Assembly (NCBI GenBank): GCA_017484085.1
Contig: JAFUTW010000015.1
Span: 1 to 40,939 of the forward strand
Reading direction: 5' to 3'
From: Clostridia bacterium
GTDB lineage: Bacteria > Bacillota > Clostridia > Christensenellales > Aristaeellaceae
DNA: 40,939 nt
In this document: in pieces, positions 7,814 to 15,187 of the stretch
Numbering within the stretch: the stretch's first letter is position 1
Layout of the letters: each line of letters opens with the position of its first letter
Position numbers and translations under genes: made by a program
Notes under the pieces: generated by a model
Seen by the model: the letters and a program-made list of their open reading frames with translations, nothing else
The model's database searches: none
Told to the model about the DNA's origin: nothing

Positions 7814-8692
7814 TTACTTTTCCTCCTTGAACGCCATATTGATCAGCAGCGCGAAGGCAAAGCACAGAACGATCAGCATCACGGCGATCGTGCTGCCCAT
7901 GCCGTAGCGGTTGCGCAGGAAGAGCATGCTGATCATCAGCGTGCTGGGCACCTCGGTCGCATGGTTCGGACCGCCGTTGGTCAGCACGTAGATGAGGTCG
8001 AAGGATTTAAGGGAGCCGGTGACGGCGAAGATCACGCTGACCCTGAGGATCGGCCGGATGTACGGGATGATGATATAGCGGTTGACCTGGCCTTCCGTGC
8101 AACCGTCCAGCATGGCCGCCTCGTTGAGCTCCGGCGGCACGCCCTTGATGCCCGCGTACATGAGCAGCATGTGATAGCCCACATACTGCCACAGGATGGG
8201 CACGAAGCAGGCGCCCAGGGCGGTCGCTTTGTTGCCCAGCCAGATCCGGGTCCAGCTTTCCAGGCCCAGCCCCCGCAGCACCATGTTCAGCACGCCGTAA
8301 TCGGGGTTGTAGATCTTGAGCCACAGCTGGCCGATAACCACCGTGGAGATCAGCACGGGCATGAAGAAGACGGACAGGAACACCCGCTCCCCGCGGATGT
8401 GCTTGGAGAGCTTGAGGGCGAGCCACAGGGCAAAGGGCAGCTGGATGAAGCAGGAAAAAACGGCGAGCAGCATGGCGTTCTTCAGCGCCCGCATGATGTT
8501 GATGGACTTGCTGCTGAACAGCTCCCTGTAGTTGGCAAGGCCGATAAACACGGGCGTCTTGAGGCCGTTCCACTCGGTAAGGCTGTAATAGCCGGACAGG
8601 ATGATTGGCGCGATCAATACCCCGATAAACAGAATCAGCGCAGGCAACAGAAACAGAAAGATATTCAGCTTGTAGCTAAACGGTCTTTTCAT
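7814..8692 (-). CDS. Carbohydrate ABC transporter permease, MalF/UgpA type
   Basis: 292 residues with six membrane segments; the first, about 12-34, follows a short basic N-terminus. The EAA loop reads NEAAMLDGCTEGQVNRYIIIPYIRP. The N-terminal L-F-L-L-P-A-L-I and the Y-Y-S-L-T-E-W-N-G segments are typical of CUT1 permeases of the MalF/LacF branch. It is paired with the MalG-type permease and lies downstream of the binding-protein gene, separated from it by a strong hairpin. AAAGGAG precedes the ATG. Confidence 0.93.
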   Translation of the reverse strand: MKRPFSYKLNIFLFLLPALILFIGVLIAPIILSGYYSLTEWNGLKTPVFIGLANYRELFSSKSINIMRALKNAMLLAVFSCFIQLPFALWLALKLSKHIRGERVFLSVFFMPVLISTVVIGQLWLKIYNPDYGVLNMVLRGLGLESWTRIWLGNKATALGACFVPILWQYVGYHMLLMYAGIKGVPPELNEAAMLDGCTEGQVNRYIIIPYIRPILRVSVIFAVTGSLKSFDLIYVLTNGGPNHATEVPSTLMISMLFLRNRYGMGSTIAVMLIVLCFAFALLINMAFKEEK

Positions 8693-8716
8693 CGTTTCGG
8701 CTCCTTTACCGCAAAA

Positions 8717-8764
8717 GAGAGGGAAGGCCCTTGCGGGTTACCCCCGGCCAAGGGCCATCCTCTC
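8717..8764 (-). terminator. Intercistronic hairpin between binding-protein and permease genes
   Basis: On the minus strand, GAGAGGAT-GGCCCTTG pairs with CAAGGGCC-TTCCCTCTC around a 15-base loop, followed by TTTTGC. It probably acts as a leaky terminator or mRNA 3' stabiliser giving more binding protein than permease. Confidence 0.7.
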
Positions 8765-8801
8765 ATTTACATGAGATTAACGGATCAACTCGGTGCGATG
8801 A

Positions 8802-10034
8802 TTATTTGAGGTCAGCGTCGAGGCCCTCGGCATACTCTTCGGGGGTGACTTCCAGAGCATAGGCGAGGCCGATGTAATCGAGGTAGGTGTTGGCAGCGTC
8901 GGCGCTCAGGAAGTTGTCGCCGAACAGAACCATGTTGTCGGCCTTGGCAGCCATGTCAGCAGCGGAGACGATGAGCGGACCAACCTCAGCCTTGGGGTCG
9001 GCAGCCCAGCAGGGCAGGTTCGCGCCGCTCTTGTAGTCGGCGTCGGAGAAGTACTTCGCGAGGTAGAAGGCGGCCTCGATGGCTTCTTCCTTATGCTCGC
9101 AGGTCTCGGTCACGGCCAGGGTGTTGTTCGGGCCGCCGATCATCTGATACAGGGTGACGTCGGGGTTCAGGACCGGGAAGGTGCCGGCCTGGACAGCGAA
9201 CTTGGCCTGCTCGCCGATGTCCTTGTTGTTCCAGGAGCCGTTCTGATAGAAAGCGTACTTGCCGGCGATGAAGTTGTTCTTCACTTCGTCGTTGCCCAGA
9301 GCAGCGGCGCTGGGATCGAAGTATTCCTTGGTGACCATCTCCTGGAAGGCCGCGATGGCTTTGATGACGCCCTCGTCGTTCCAGGAAGCGACGCCGTTGT
9401 ACATGTCGCGCAGTTTGTCGCCGCCGACGGACTTGATGACCAGCGGCTCAACATACTCGGAGAGGCACCAGAGTTCCTTGCCGGAGACGCCGAAGGGGAT
9501 GATGCCCGCGCCCTTCAGGGCTTCGCAGCACGCCTGCATCTCTTCGTATGAAGCGGGGATGTGATCGTAGCCGACCTGGGCCAGCAGGTCCATGTTGGCA
9601 TACAGGGTGACCAGGGACATGGTGTAAGGCACGCCGTACATCTTGTTGTCATAGCGTACGTTCACGGTCATGGCCTCGGGCAGCTCGTCAGCATAGGCGG
9701 GATAGTAGTCGTCCAGGCAGACAACGCGGCCGGCGTCCACAAACTCGCCCAGGAAGCCCATGCCCCAGGTAAAGAAAATGTCGGGGAGCTCGGTCCCGCT
9801 GGACATCGCGGCTTTGATCTTGGTCTTGTAAGCTTCGTTCTCGGTGGGGCTGTGCTCGATCTTGATGTCGGGATGCTCAGCCTCGAATGCGGCGATAGCG
9901 TCGACGAACGCCTGATGGCTGGAGTCGCTCTCGGTCGCGATGGACCACAGCTGCAGGGTGATCGGCTCCGCCAGCGCGAGGGAAGCTGCGCACAGCATCG
10001 TCAGCGCAAGCGCCAGTGCAAGGATCTTCTTCAT
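8802..10034 (-). CDS. Extracellular sugar-binding protein of an ABC importer (family 1)
   Basis: 410 residues. The N-terminus MKKILALALALTMLCAASLA is a type I signal peptide with a likely cut after A-L-A; the cysteine at position 15 is not in a lipobox, so the protein seems secreted without a lipid anchor unless it is retained otherwise. The mature part begins P-I-T-L-Q-L-W-S and has the family 1 features F-E-A-E-H-P-D-I-K-I-E and D-I-F-F-T-W-G. It should capture an oligosaccharide for the two downstream permeases; the GH30 and GH120 genes upstream suggest xylo-oligosaccharides. AGGAGGAACC is the ribosome binding site. Confidence 0.92.
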   Translation of the reverse strand: MKKILALALALTMLCAASLALAEPITLQLWSIATESDSSHQAFVDAIAAFEAEHPDIKIEHSPTENEAYKTKIKAAMSSGTELPDIFFTWGMGFLGEFVDAGRVVCLDDYYPAYADELPEAMTVNVRYDNKMYGVPYTMSLVTLYANMDLLAQVGYDHIPASYEEMQACCEALKGAGIIPFGVSGKELWCLSEYVEPLVIKSVGGDKLRDMYNGVASWNDEGVIKAIAAFQEMVTKEYFDPSAAALGNDEVKNNFIAGKYAFYQNGSWNNKDIGEQAKFAVQAGTFPVLNPDVTLYQMIGGPNNTLAVTETCEHKEEAIEAAFYLAKYFSDADYKSGANLPCWAADPKAEVGPLIVSAADMAAKADNMVLFGDNFLSADAANTYLDYIGLAYALEVTPEEYAEGLDADLK

Positions 10035-10069
10035 AATGGTTCCTCCTTATAAGATTTTCGTTCTTCAGG

Positions 10070-10102
10070 CCAGTGTTTTGAAAGAGAGTTATGAAACACT
10101 GG
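10070..10102. promoter_or_regulatory. Inverted repeat in the 5' leader of the sugar ABC operon
   Basis: Perfect nine-base arms CCAGTGTTT and AAACACTGG separated by 15 bases, just downstream of the predicted promoter. A candidate repressor operator; the regulator is not encoded nearby. Confidence 0.5.
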
Positions 10103-10115
10103 TTCATCTGGGAAT

Positions 10116-10144
10116 AGAATAGCACATTCTTTTTCGCTTGGCAA
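10116..10144 (-). promoter_or_regulatory. Sigma-A type promoter of the sugar ABC operon
   Basis: Minus strand TTGCCA, 17-base spacer, TATTCT with an extended TG upstream. It lies about 80 bases before the binding-protein ATG. Confidence 0.6.
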
Positions 10145-10289
10145 GCCCCTTTTTAGATATTCTTTTCAGAATCCCGTCAAAAAAATTGAAGCAAAAACGA
10201 TTTCGGTTATATAGCGCCCACTGCTCATGCAGAGTAAACTGCGCATTCTGTCCAGTTTTGAGAAGCCTCCTTTGGCGGCAAATGACGTG

Positions 10290-10322
10290 AAAATGCAGCC
10301 GGATCGCACAGGAGCCGGCTGC
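10290..10322 (-). terminator. Probable terminator after the GH30 gene, within a 361-bp gap
   Basis: On the minus strand GCAGCCGG / CCGGCTGC pair around 12 bases and are followed by ATTTTC. Between here and the ABC promoter I see no gene. Confidence 0.55.
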
Positions 10323-10395
10323 AGCTTTGATTTGATTACAGAGTATCGTAAGACAGTTTTATTCTTCCGCCGCACCGATTTGCGCGCACAGGCGG

Positions 10396-11703
10396 TCAAA
10401 GGATGAGCAGCGTCACAAGGGAGCGGGCCGGCAGGGTGATTTCCGCAAGCTCGCCGCCGAGGCTGACTGCCGCCTTGCGCCGGGCGCCGCGGTTCAGGAG
10501 CACCAGCGCGACGGCGCCGTCCGGGCGGGCAAAGGCCGTGGTCTCCACCTCGCTGGTAAAGCTGCTCGTGAGGATCCTGCGGGAGCCGGGGACGATAAAC
10601 CTTGCGAAGTGCCACAGCGAGTCGTAGGTGCTCTGGCGGCGCAGGACACCTTCCGATTCATTGTAGAGCAGGGGGGCATGGCAGTAGTTCTTCACGTAAT
10701 TGGGGCCGCCCCGGCTGTCGAGCACCATGTTCCAGTCGAAGAAGGCATTCGTCCCGCACTCCAGGTCTCCCAGGATCTCATGGGCGATGGCGTTCCGCGG
10801 CAGGACGGGATCCTTCAGGTCGAACTTGCTGTATTCGATGCAGTTCTCGCTGAGCAGCAGCTTCTTTTCCGGGAAAAGCGCATGCGTGCGGCGCAGGGCA
10901 TCGAAGTGGTCGCCGCTGTACCAGTGGAAGGCGATGCCGTCCGCCGCCCTGCGGCCCTCATCGTCCAGCACTTCCAGCGCGCGCTCCAGCACCCGTTCCT
11001 TGTTGTGATCCCAGATATACACCTGCACACCGGAAAAACCGTTTCGGACGAGAGCGGGCTTCATGGCGCCGACGAGGAAAGCGCGCTCCTCCTCCGCGGT
11101 CCAGAGGCAGCTGTCCCAGGTCTGCGAGGCATGCGGCTCGTTCTGCAGGGAGATGCGGCTGACAGGGAAACCCCTGTCTTCGAATTCCCGGATGTAGCGG
11201 CAGATGTATTCGGCCCAGGCTGCGTAGTGCTCCGGTTTGCATTTGCCGCCGCCGTGCCGCTTTCCGTTGGTCTTGAAGCATTTGGGCGGCGACCAGGGGG
11301 AGAGCATCAGCGTGATGCCCGGCGCCCGCTTCCGGATGGCCTCCAGCATGGGCAGGATGTAGCGCAGGGGCCGCTCCATATCGAAGCGGTCCGGGTCGCC
11401 GTCCGGCGCGGCTTCATATTGCTCAAGGGAGAAGTCGCAGCTGTCGATGGGCACGCGCAGCAGCGTGTAGCCCAGGCCGTCCGCGCCGAAATACGCGTCC
11501 AGCAGCTCCTGCTGCTGCTCCGGCTGCATGAGGGAAAAGACGTAGGCCGCGCTGTCGGTCACCGCGCCGCCGAAGCCCTCCCAGACCTGGTCGGTCTGAG
11601 AAGGATAGAGGCGGATGAGGCCGTTTTCCCGCTCTGTGCTGTCAGGACGGAAAACGCCGCCGGATTGGGCTTCTCCGTTGATGAAAAGATGATACTGGCG
11701 CAT
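10396..11703 (-). CDS. Glycoside hydrolase family 30 enzyme
   Basis: 435 residues from the ATG at 11703 (MRQYHLFING…), which has CGGGAGG just upstream; longer in-frame starts run into the repeat upstream. No signal peptide, so it acts in the cytoplasm. GH30 features: the opening W-E-G-F-G-G-A-V-T-D-S-A segment (41-52), L-M-L-S-P-W-S-P-P (132-140), the acid/base E189 in LQNEPHASQTW and the nucleophile E286 in LLLSENC. A C-terminal beta domain carries R-P-D-G-A-V-A-L-V-L-L-N-R. The family includes glucosylceramidases, beta-xylosidases, beta-1,6-glucanases and glucuronoxylanases; the GH120 neighbour favours a beta-xylosidase or xylo-oligosaccharide role, which is inference. Same strand as GH120, separated from it by a palindromic repeat. 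Confidence 0.9.
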   Translation of the reverse strand: MRQYHLFINGEAQSGGVFRPDSTERENGLIRLYPSQTDQVWEGFGGAVTDSAAYVFSLMQPEQQQELLDAYFGADGLGYTLLRVPIDSCDFSLEQYEAAPDGDPDRFDMERPLRYILPMLEAIRKRAPGITLMLSPWSPPKCFKTNGKRHGGGKCKPEHYAAWAEYICRYIREFEDRGFPVSRISLQNEPHASQTWDSCLWTAEEERAFLVGAMKPALVRNGFSGVQVYIWDHNKERVLERALEVLDDEGRRAADGIAFHWYSGDHFDALRRTHALFPEKKLLLSENCIEYSKFDLKDPVLPRNAIAHEILGDLECGTNAFFDWNMVLDSRGGPNYVKNYCHAPLLYNESEGVLRRQSTYDSLWHFARFIVPGSRRILTSSFTSEVETTAFARPDGAVALVLLNRGARRKAAVSLGGELAEITLPARSLVTLLIL

Positions 11704-11716
11704 GATGCCTCCCGAT

Positions 11717-11809
11717 AACCTCATCAAGCCCTCTCTGCGGTGCATGGCCGCGCACATCCCGTCAGGGAGAGGCAAGGCTGTCAGAACACAGGCTCTGCCT
11801 TGATGAGGT
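11717..11809. repeat. Short palindromic element, copy 2 of the GATGAGG family
   Basis: Perfect 12-base terminal inverted repeats AACCTCATCAAG (11717-11728) and CTTGATGAGGTT (11798-11809) enclose CCCTCTCTGC…GGGAGAGGCAAGGC. The AACCTCATC/GATGAGGTT ends match those of the element at 37040-37183. It sits between GH120 and GH30 and could interrupt or attenuate their co-transcription. Confidence 0.75.
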
Positions 11810-11844
11810 TTAAAAAGTCCATTTATTTGGCCGTTTTAAGAAAG

Positions 11845-13863
11845 TCAGAACACGATCTCGCCTGCGCAGTGCTCCAGCGGGCCGGGTGTCGGCTCTTCGC
11901 TGCGCGCGGCGCCGGCAAGGTCTCGGTCCATGACGATGGGGCTGCCGTCCGGGTTTTCAAAGGCCTGTTCCGGCTCGAAAGCGGGCGCCAGCGTGCCGGT
12001 GGTGCACAGCGCGGTCTTTGCGCGGGGGAGATCCTCATACAGGTCGGTCTTCACGACAAAGTGCCCGTCCCGCTCCTCCAGGCGGATCGCCGGTACGCGC
12101 GCGCCGCAGGCGAAGTCCTGCTCCTTTTTGGAGGGACGCGCGCTGCCCAGGAAGACGTTGCCGCCCGTCCAGACGGGCAGGGGGCTGTAATAGCGGTCGC
12201 TCTTTTCGCTGCCCATGCCGCAGTAGCCTTCGAACTGGCGCTCCCACTCCTCCTGCGTCGGGTAATCGTCGTAGGGGAAGGTGCCGGGGGTGAGGTTCAG
12301 GTCGTTCCACTCGTCCTCCTCGGGCGGCAGGGAGACGTCCTTCCAGCCGGCGCGGAGCGCGCGGCCTGCGAAGATGTTGTTGTAAAAGCGCATATCGCCG
12401 TGCAGGATGGTCATAAAGCCCGCGACCTCGGTGCGGTGCGGCATGTGATAGGGCGTATAGCGCGGGGAGGGGTAGAGGATGGAGTTGTTGTTCACGCCCC
12501 GGCCGACGGCGTTGATCGCCCCGGCGATCAGGTTGTGGCACACGGCCACGCCCTGCGTGGGCAGCTTCAGCGCGCGGTCGCTCAGCAGCACGTTGTGGTC
12601 CACCAGCGTGGGCCCGTGGCTGATCTCGATGAAGATGTCCTCGCCGATGCCGACCAGCGCTTCCCGGCACAGCAGATGATCGTGCGGCAGCGTGTTGTCA
12701 AAGAAGAGGTTGCCCGTGACGCGCGTGCCCTGCGCCTGCCAGTCCAGCCAGAGGCCGCGGGTGCAGTGGTGGAACACGTTGCCCCGGATGATGACGTCGA
12801 TGGCTGCGTGCATCTTGATGCCGCCGATCTCCGCCCCGGCCAGGTTCTGCCGGATGTTGATGTGATGGATGCGGTTCCCCTCGATGAGGGAGAAGATGCC
12901 GCCCAGGTGGCCTACGATGCCCGTCTGGCCGCAGTCGTGGATGTCGCAGCCGCGGATGACGTGGCTGCCGATGCGCTCCTTCGTCCAGCCCTCGGCCTGC
13001 GCCTGGCAGATGCACTCGCGCTCCGTCTGGGTGCCGTCCTTGTACTTCGTCTTCAGCCACTTGTTGTCGTTTTCGGGCTGCAGGTACTTGCCCAGCGAAA
13101 TGCCGGAGCACTTGGCGTCGAAGACCTCGCAGTCCTCGATGATCCAGCCGCGCGACCAGTGCGGGCCGATCATGCCCTCCTGGTAAGCGGTGGGCGGGGC
13201 CCACTGGCAGGCCGCCCGGCAGACCTTAAAGCCGGAGAGCGTGATATAGCCGACGCCCTCCGCCTTCGGGTAGAAGCAGGCTTCCCGAACACTCATCTCC
13301 ACCGTTTCCCGGTTTGGGTCCGCCGTCCCGAAGTTGCACAGCAGCACCGTCTCGTCCGTCTCCTCGTCCTGGGAAGCGTACCAGGTGAGAAGGGAGTCGT
13401 CCGGGTTCCAGGAGATCTTCGACGGCACGGGGGCATAGACGCCCTCCGGAGAGGTCACCTCATAGAGCGTGCGGTCGTTCAGGTAAACCTCTCCCAGGTG
13501 GGCCGGGAAGTAGGCGTTGAACCAGTCGCCGCTGACCTTCGTCGTGTAGGGGTTGCGGCCTGTAAAGAGCGCGTTGGGCACGCGGGCTTCCCAGCAGCCC
13601 GGATGGCCCTGAACCGGCACCCAGCCCGTCACGGGCTCTGCGCCGGTGATGACGGCCGCGCGCGGCTCGGCGGAGCGGTAGGTGATACGCGCCTCTTCGG
13701 TGCCGGCGTTGGCCGGGCTTACCCATTCCCGGTAGATGCCGGGCAGGACGAGCACCTCGTCGCCGGGGCGGGCGATGGCCGCGGCCTCGCTGATGGTCCT
13801 GAAGGGCAGCTGCTTGCTGCCGTCGCCGCCGGGGGCGGCTTTGCAGTCGACAATATATTGCAT
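11845..13863 (-). CDS. GH120 beta-xylosidase (right-handed beta-helix fold)
   Basis: 672 residues from the ATG at 13863, fixed by AGGAGGTAC. The sequence follows the GH120 beta-xylosidase of Thermoanaerobacterium (XylC) as I remember it: Y-R-E-W-V, G-D-W-F-N, L-G-E-V-Y-L-N, A-C-F-Y-P, W-A-P-P-T-A-Y-Q, I-G-P-H-W-S-R-G-W-I-I-E-D, D-C-G-Q-T-G-I-V-G-H-L-G-G and G-L-W-L-D-W-Q-A-Q-G-T-R. By that alignment the nucleophile is D374 and the acid/base E413 (F-I-E-I-S-H-G-P). These enzymes release xylose from the ends of short xylo-oligosaccharides. No signal peptide: cytoplasmic, consistent with oligosaccharide import by the downstream ABC system. An insertion of about 16 residues separates the two catalytic residues. 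Confidence 0.9.
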   Translation of the reverse strand: MQYIVDCKAAPGGDGSKQLPFRTISEAAAIARPGDEVLVLPGIYREWVSPANAGTEEARITYRSAEPRAAVITGAEPVTGWVPVQGHPGCWEARVPNALFTGRNPYTTKVSGDWFNAYFPAHLGEVYLNDRTLYEVTSPEGVYAPVPSKISWNPDDSLLTWYASQDEETDETVLLCNFGTADPNRETVEMSVREACFYPKAEGVGYITLSGFKVCRAACQWAPPTAYQEGMIGPHWSRGWIIEDCEVFDAKCSGISLGKYLQPENDNKWLKTKYKDGTQTERECICQAQAEGWTKERIGSHVIRGCDIHDCGQTGIVGHLGGIFSLIEGNRIHHINIRQNLAGAEIGGIKMHAAIDVIIRGNVFHHCTRGLWLDWQAQGTRVTGNLFFDNTLPHDHLLCREALVGIGEDIFIEISHGPTLVDHNVLLSDRALKLPTQGVAVCHNLIAGAINAVGRGVNNNSILYPSPRYTPYHMPHRTEVAGFMTILHGDMRFYNNIFAGRALRAGWKDVSLPPEEDEWNDLNLTPGTFPYDDYPTQEEWERQFEGYCGMGSEKSDRYYSPLPVWTGGNVFLGSARPSKKEQDFACGARVPAIRLEERDGHFVVKTDLYEDLPRAKTALCTTGTLAPAFEPEQAFENPDGSPIVMDRDLAGAARSEEPTPGPLEHCAGEIVF

Positions 13864-13914
13864 ATGTACCTCCTGACCCGGGCGTCTGCGCCGGATGGTG
13901 ATGATTCCAGAGCT

Positions 13915-13943
13915 ATTGTAGCGGGAACAGAAACCGTTTTCAA
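13915..13943 (-). promoter_or_regulatory. Promoter of the GH120 gene
   Basis: Minus strand TTGAAA, 17-base spacer, TACAAT, about 50 bases before the ATG. A perfect 10-base palindrome GCAACGTTGC lies just upstream at 13967-13976 and resembles a LacI-family half-site pair, a candidate operator. Confidence 0.65.
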
Positions 13944-13975
13944 GTGGCGCGGCACACTCCGGCAAAGCAACGTTG

Positions 13976-14008
13976 CAAAATCAATCCCTCCGGCTGTCCG
14001 GAGGGATT
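13976..14008 (-). terminator. Terminator of the hydrogenase-phosphatase operon
   Basis: Minus strand AATCCCTCCGG / CCGGAGGGATT around a four-base loop, followed by GATTTTGC, 12 bases after the phosphatase stop. Confidence 0.85.
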
Positions 14009-14020
14009 GCTATAGCATTT

Positions 14021-15187
14021 TCAGCAGTACCGCAGGGAGACGGGCTTGCCCAGCTTTTCCAGGCAATCGGCTATGTCCTTGACCAGCCTCAGCTTGATGG
14101 AGAGGGAGATGGGCATGTCCGGATTCTGGTGGGCGGGGTTGAGCGCGCGGCCCACGAGGAAGCGCACGGAGGTGCATTCCTCCACGAGCATGGCAGCCAG
14201 CAGGGAGGCGCCGCTGCTGTCGCAGTGCAGTACGGCGGGGTCCTGCGCGGCGCTGTAGCGCTCCAGCAGCTCCAGCACCTTGCCGATGGTGACGACGCCC
14301 TCCGTAATGAGGTCCACGCCCTCCATGTGGGCGATGGGCGGCACATCCGGAGAGATGTAGTCGAGGTCGATCGTGACCTCGCGCCCCAGGTAGGCGGAGA
14401 CGATCTGCGAGGTGGTGCCGCCGCAGATGACACGCCGCCCTTCGCAGCTCATCAGGTCGTTAACGACGCTCTCGTCGTCTGCGGGGCTGACGGGCGGGCC
14501 GACCATCACGCAGCACGGCACAGGCCGGATGACGTGCAGGGCGGCGACGGTGCAGTCGTCCCCGGGCTCCCCGTCGTAGAGCTCAAAGGTCTTTTCCAGC
14601 AGGCGGTGCTGCACGTCGGCGGCACGGGAGAGAGAGCTCCAGTTTGCCTCCAGATAGTCGATGACGTTCTCCTGCTGCCAGCCCATGTCGATCTTGTGGC
14701 CGATGCCCGCGTGGATGATGCCGTCCGAGAAGGTGACGGCCATATCCCCGAGGCTGAGCTTCATGCGGGCCTCGCGGATCTGCTTGCCCGCGATGTCCAG
14801 ATTGTGCCAGGGCAGGCCGATGTGCCGCCCTTCGCGCAGCAGGATGAGGGAAGGGTTGTCGAATTCCACGAAGTAGGCGTTGCCCTCGCCGTCCACCTGC
14901 ATGAGGGTGAAGGTGGAGTAGGCGACGCCGCGCTCCCTGTCCACGGGCAGGGTGGAGGCCACCGTCTCGATGACGTCGCGGATGTCGGTGCCCGCGGCGA
15001 CCATGGTGGAGAGGATCTTGCAGGTGAGGGTGGCCAGGATGTTGGCTTTGACGCCGCTGCCCAGGCCGTCGGAGAGCACCAGCAGGATGCCGTTTTCATC
15101 CTGCTTGACGATCTCCACCTTGTCGCCGCAGAGCTCCTCGCCCACGTGGTTGAGGCTGGCCCAGCTGGTTTCCATGAAGTAGCTCAC
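14021..15187 (-). CDS. SpoIIE-type PP2C phosphatase paired with a sensory hydrogenase
   Basis: 388 residues. The PP2C core (about 1-222) shows the Mn/Mg-binding signatures L-S-D-G-L-G-S-G (D40), T-F-S-D-G-I (D155) and G-D-D-C-T-V-A (D210, D211), so it should dephosphorylate Ser/Thr phosphoproteins, possibly anti-sigma antagonists. A further ~165 residues (225-388) have no domain I recognise, with R-R-V-I-C-G-G-T-T-S-Q-I-V and L-H-C-D-S-S-G-A-S-L-L segments. Its start overlaps the stop of the PAS-containing hydrogenase gene by four bases, so the two are translationally coupled. Such phosphatases are known companions of group C hydrogenases, and it is the likely output of H2 sensing. It is not the sporulation SpoIIE, since it lacks the N-terminal membrane domain. 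Confidence 0.88.
   Translation of the reverse strand: MSYFMETSWASLNHVGEELCGDKVEIVKQDENGILLVLSDGLGSGVKANILATLTCKILSTMVAAGTDIRDVIETVASTLPVDRERGVAYSTFTLMQVDGEGNAYFVEFDNPSLILLREGRHIGLPWHNLDIAGKQIREARMKLSLGDMAVTFSDGIIHAGIGHKIDMGWQQENVIDYLEANWSSLSRAADVQHRLLEKTFELYDGEPGDDCTVAALHVIRPVPCCVMVGPPVSPADDESVVNDLMSCEGRRVICGGTTSQIVSAYLGREVTIDLDYISPDVPPIAHMEGVDLITEGVVTIGKVLELLERYSAAQDPAVLHCDSSGASLLAAMLVEECTSVRFLVGRALNPAHQNPDMPISLSIKLRLVKDIADCLEKLGKPVSLRYC

Noticed and set aside
8802-10034. Lipoprotein anchor on the ABC sugar-binding protein
   Set aside because: The cysteine in the signal peptide (T-M-L-C) does not fit a lipobox and lies before a good type I cleavage site.
11740-14082. 780-codon open frame on the plus strand opposite the GH120 gene
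   Set aside because: It has no ribosome binding site, a low-complexity Ala/Val/Asp/Gly composition, and exists because GC-rich third positions remove stops opposite a real gene. The minus-strand GH120 matches a known family over its full length.
14021-15187. SpoIIE-type phosphatase as evidence of sporulation
   Set aside because: It lacks the ten-helix N-terminal domain of SpoIIE and is coupled to a sensory hydrogenase, so it says nothing about sporulation.
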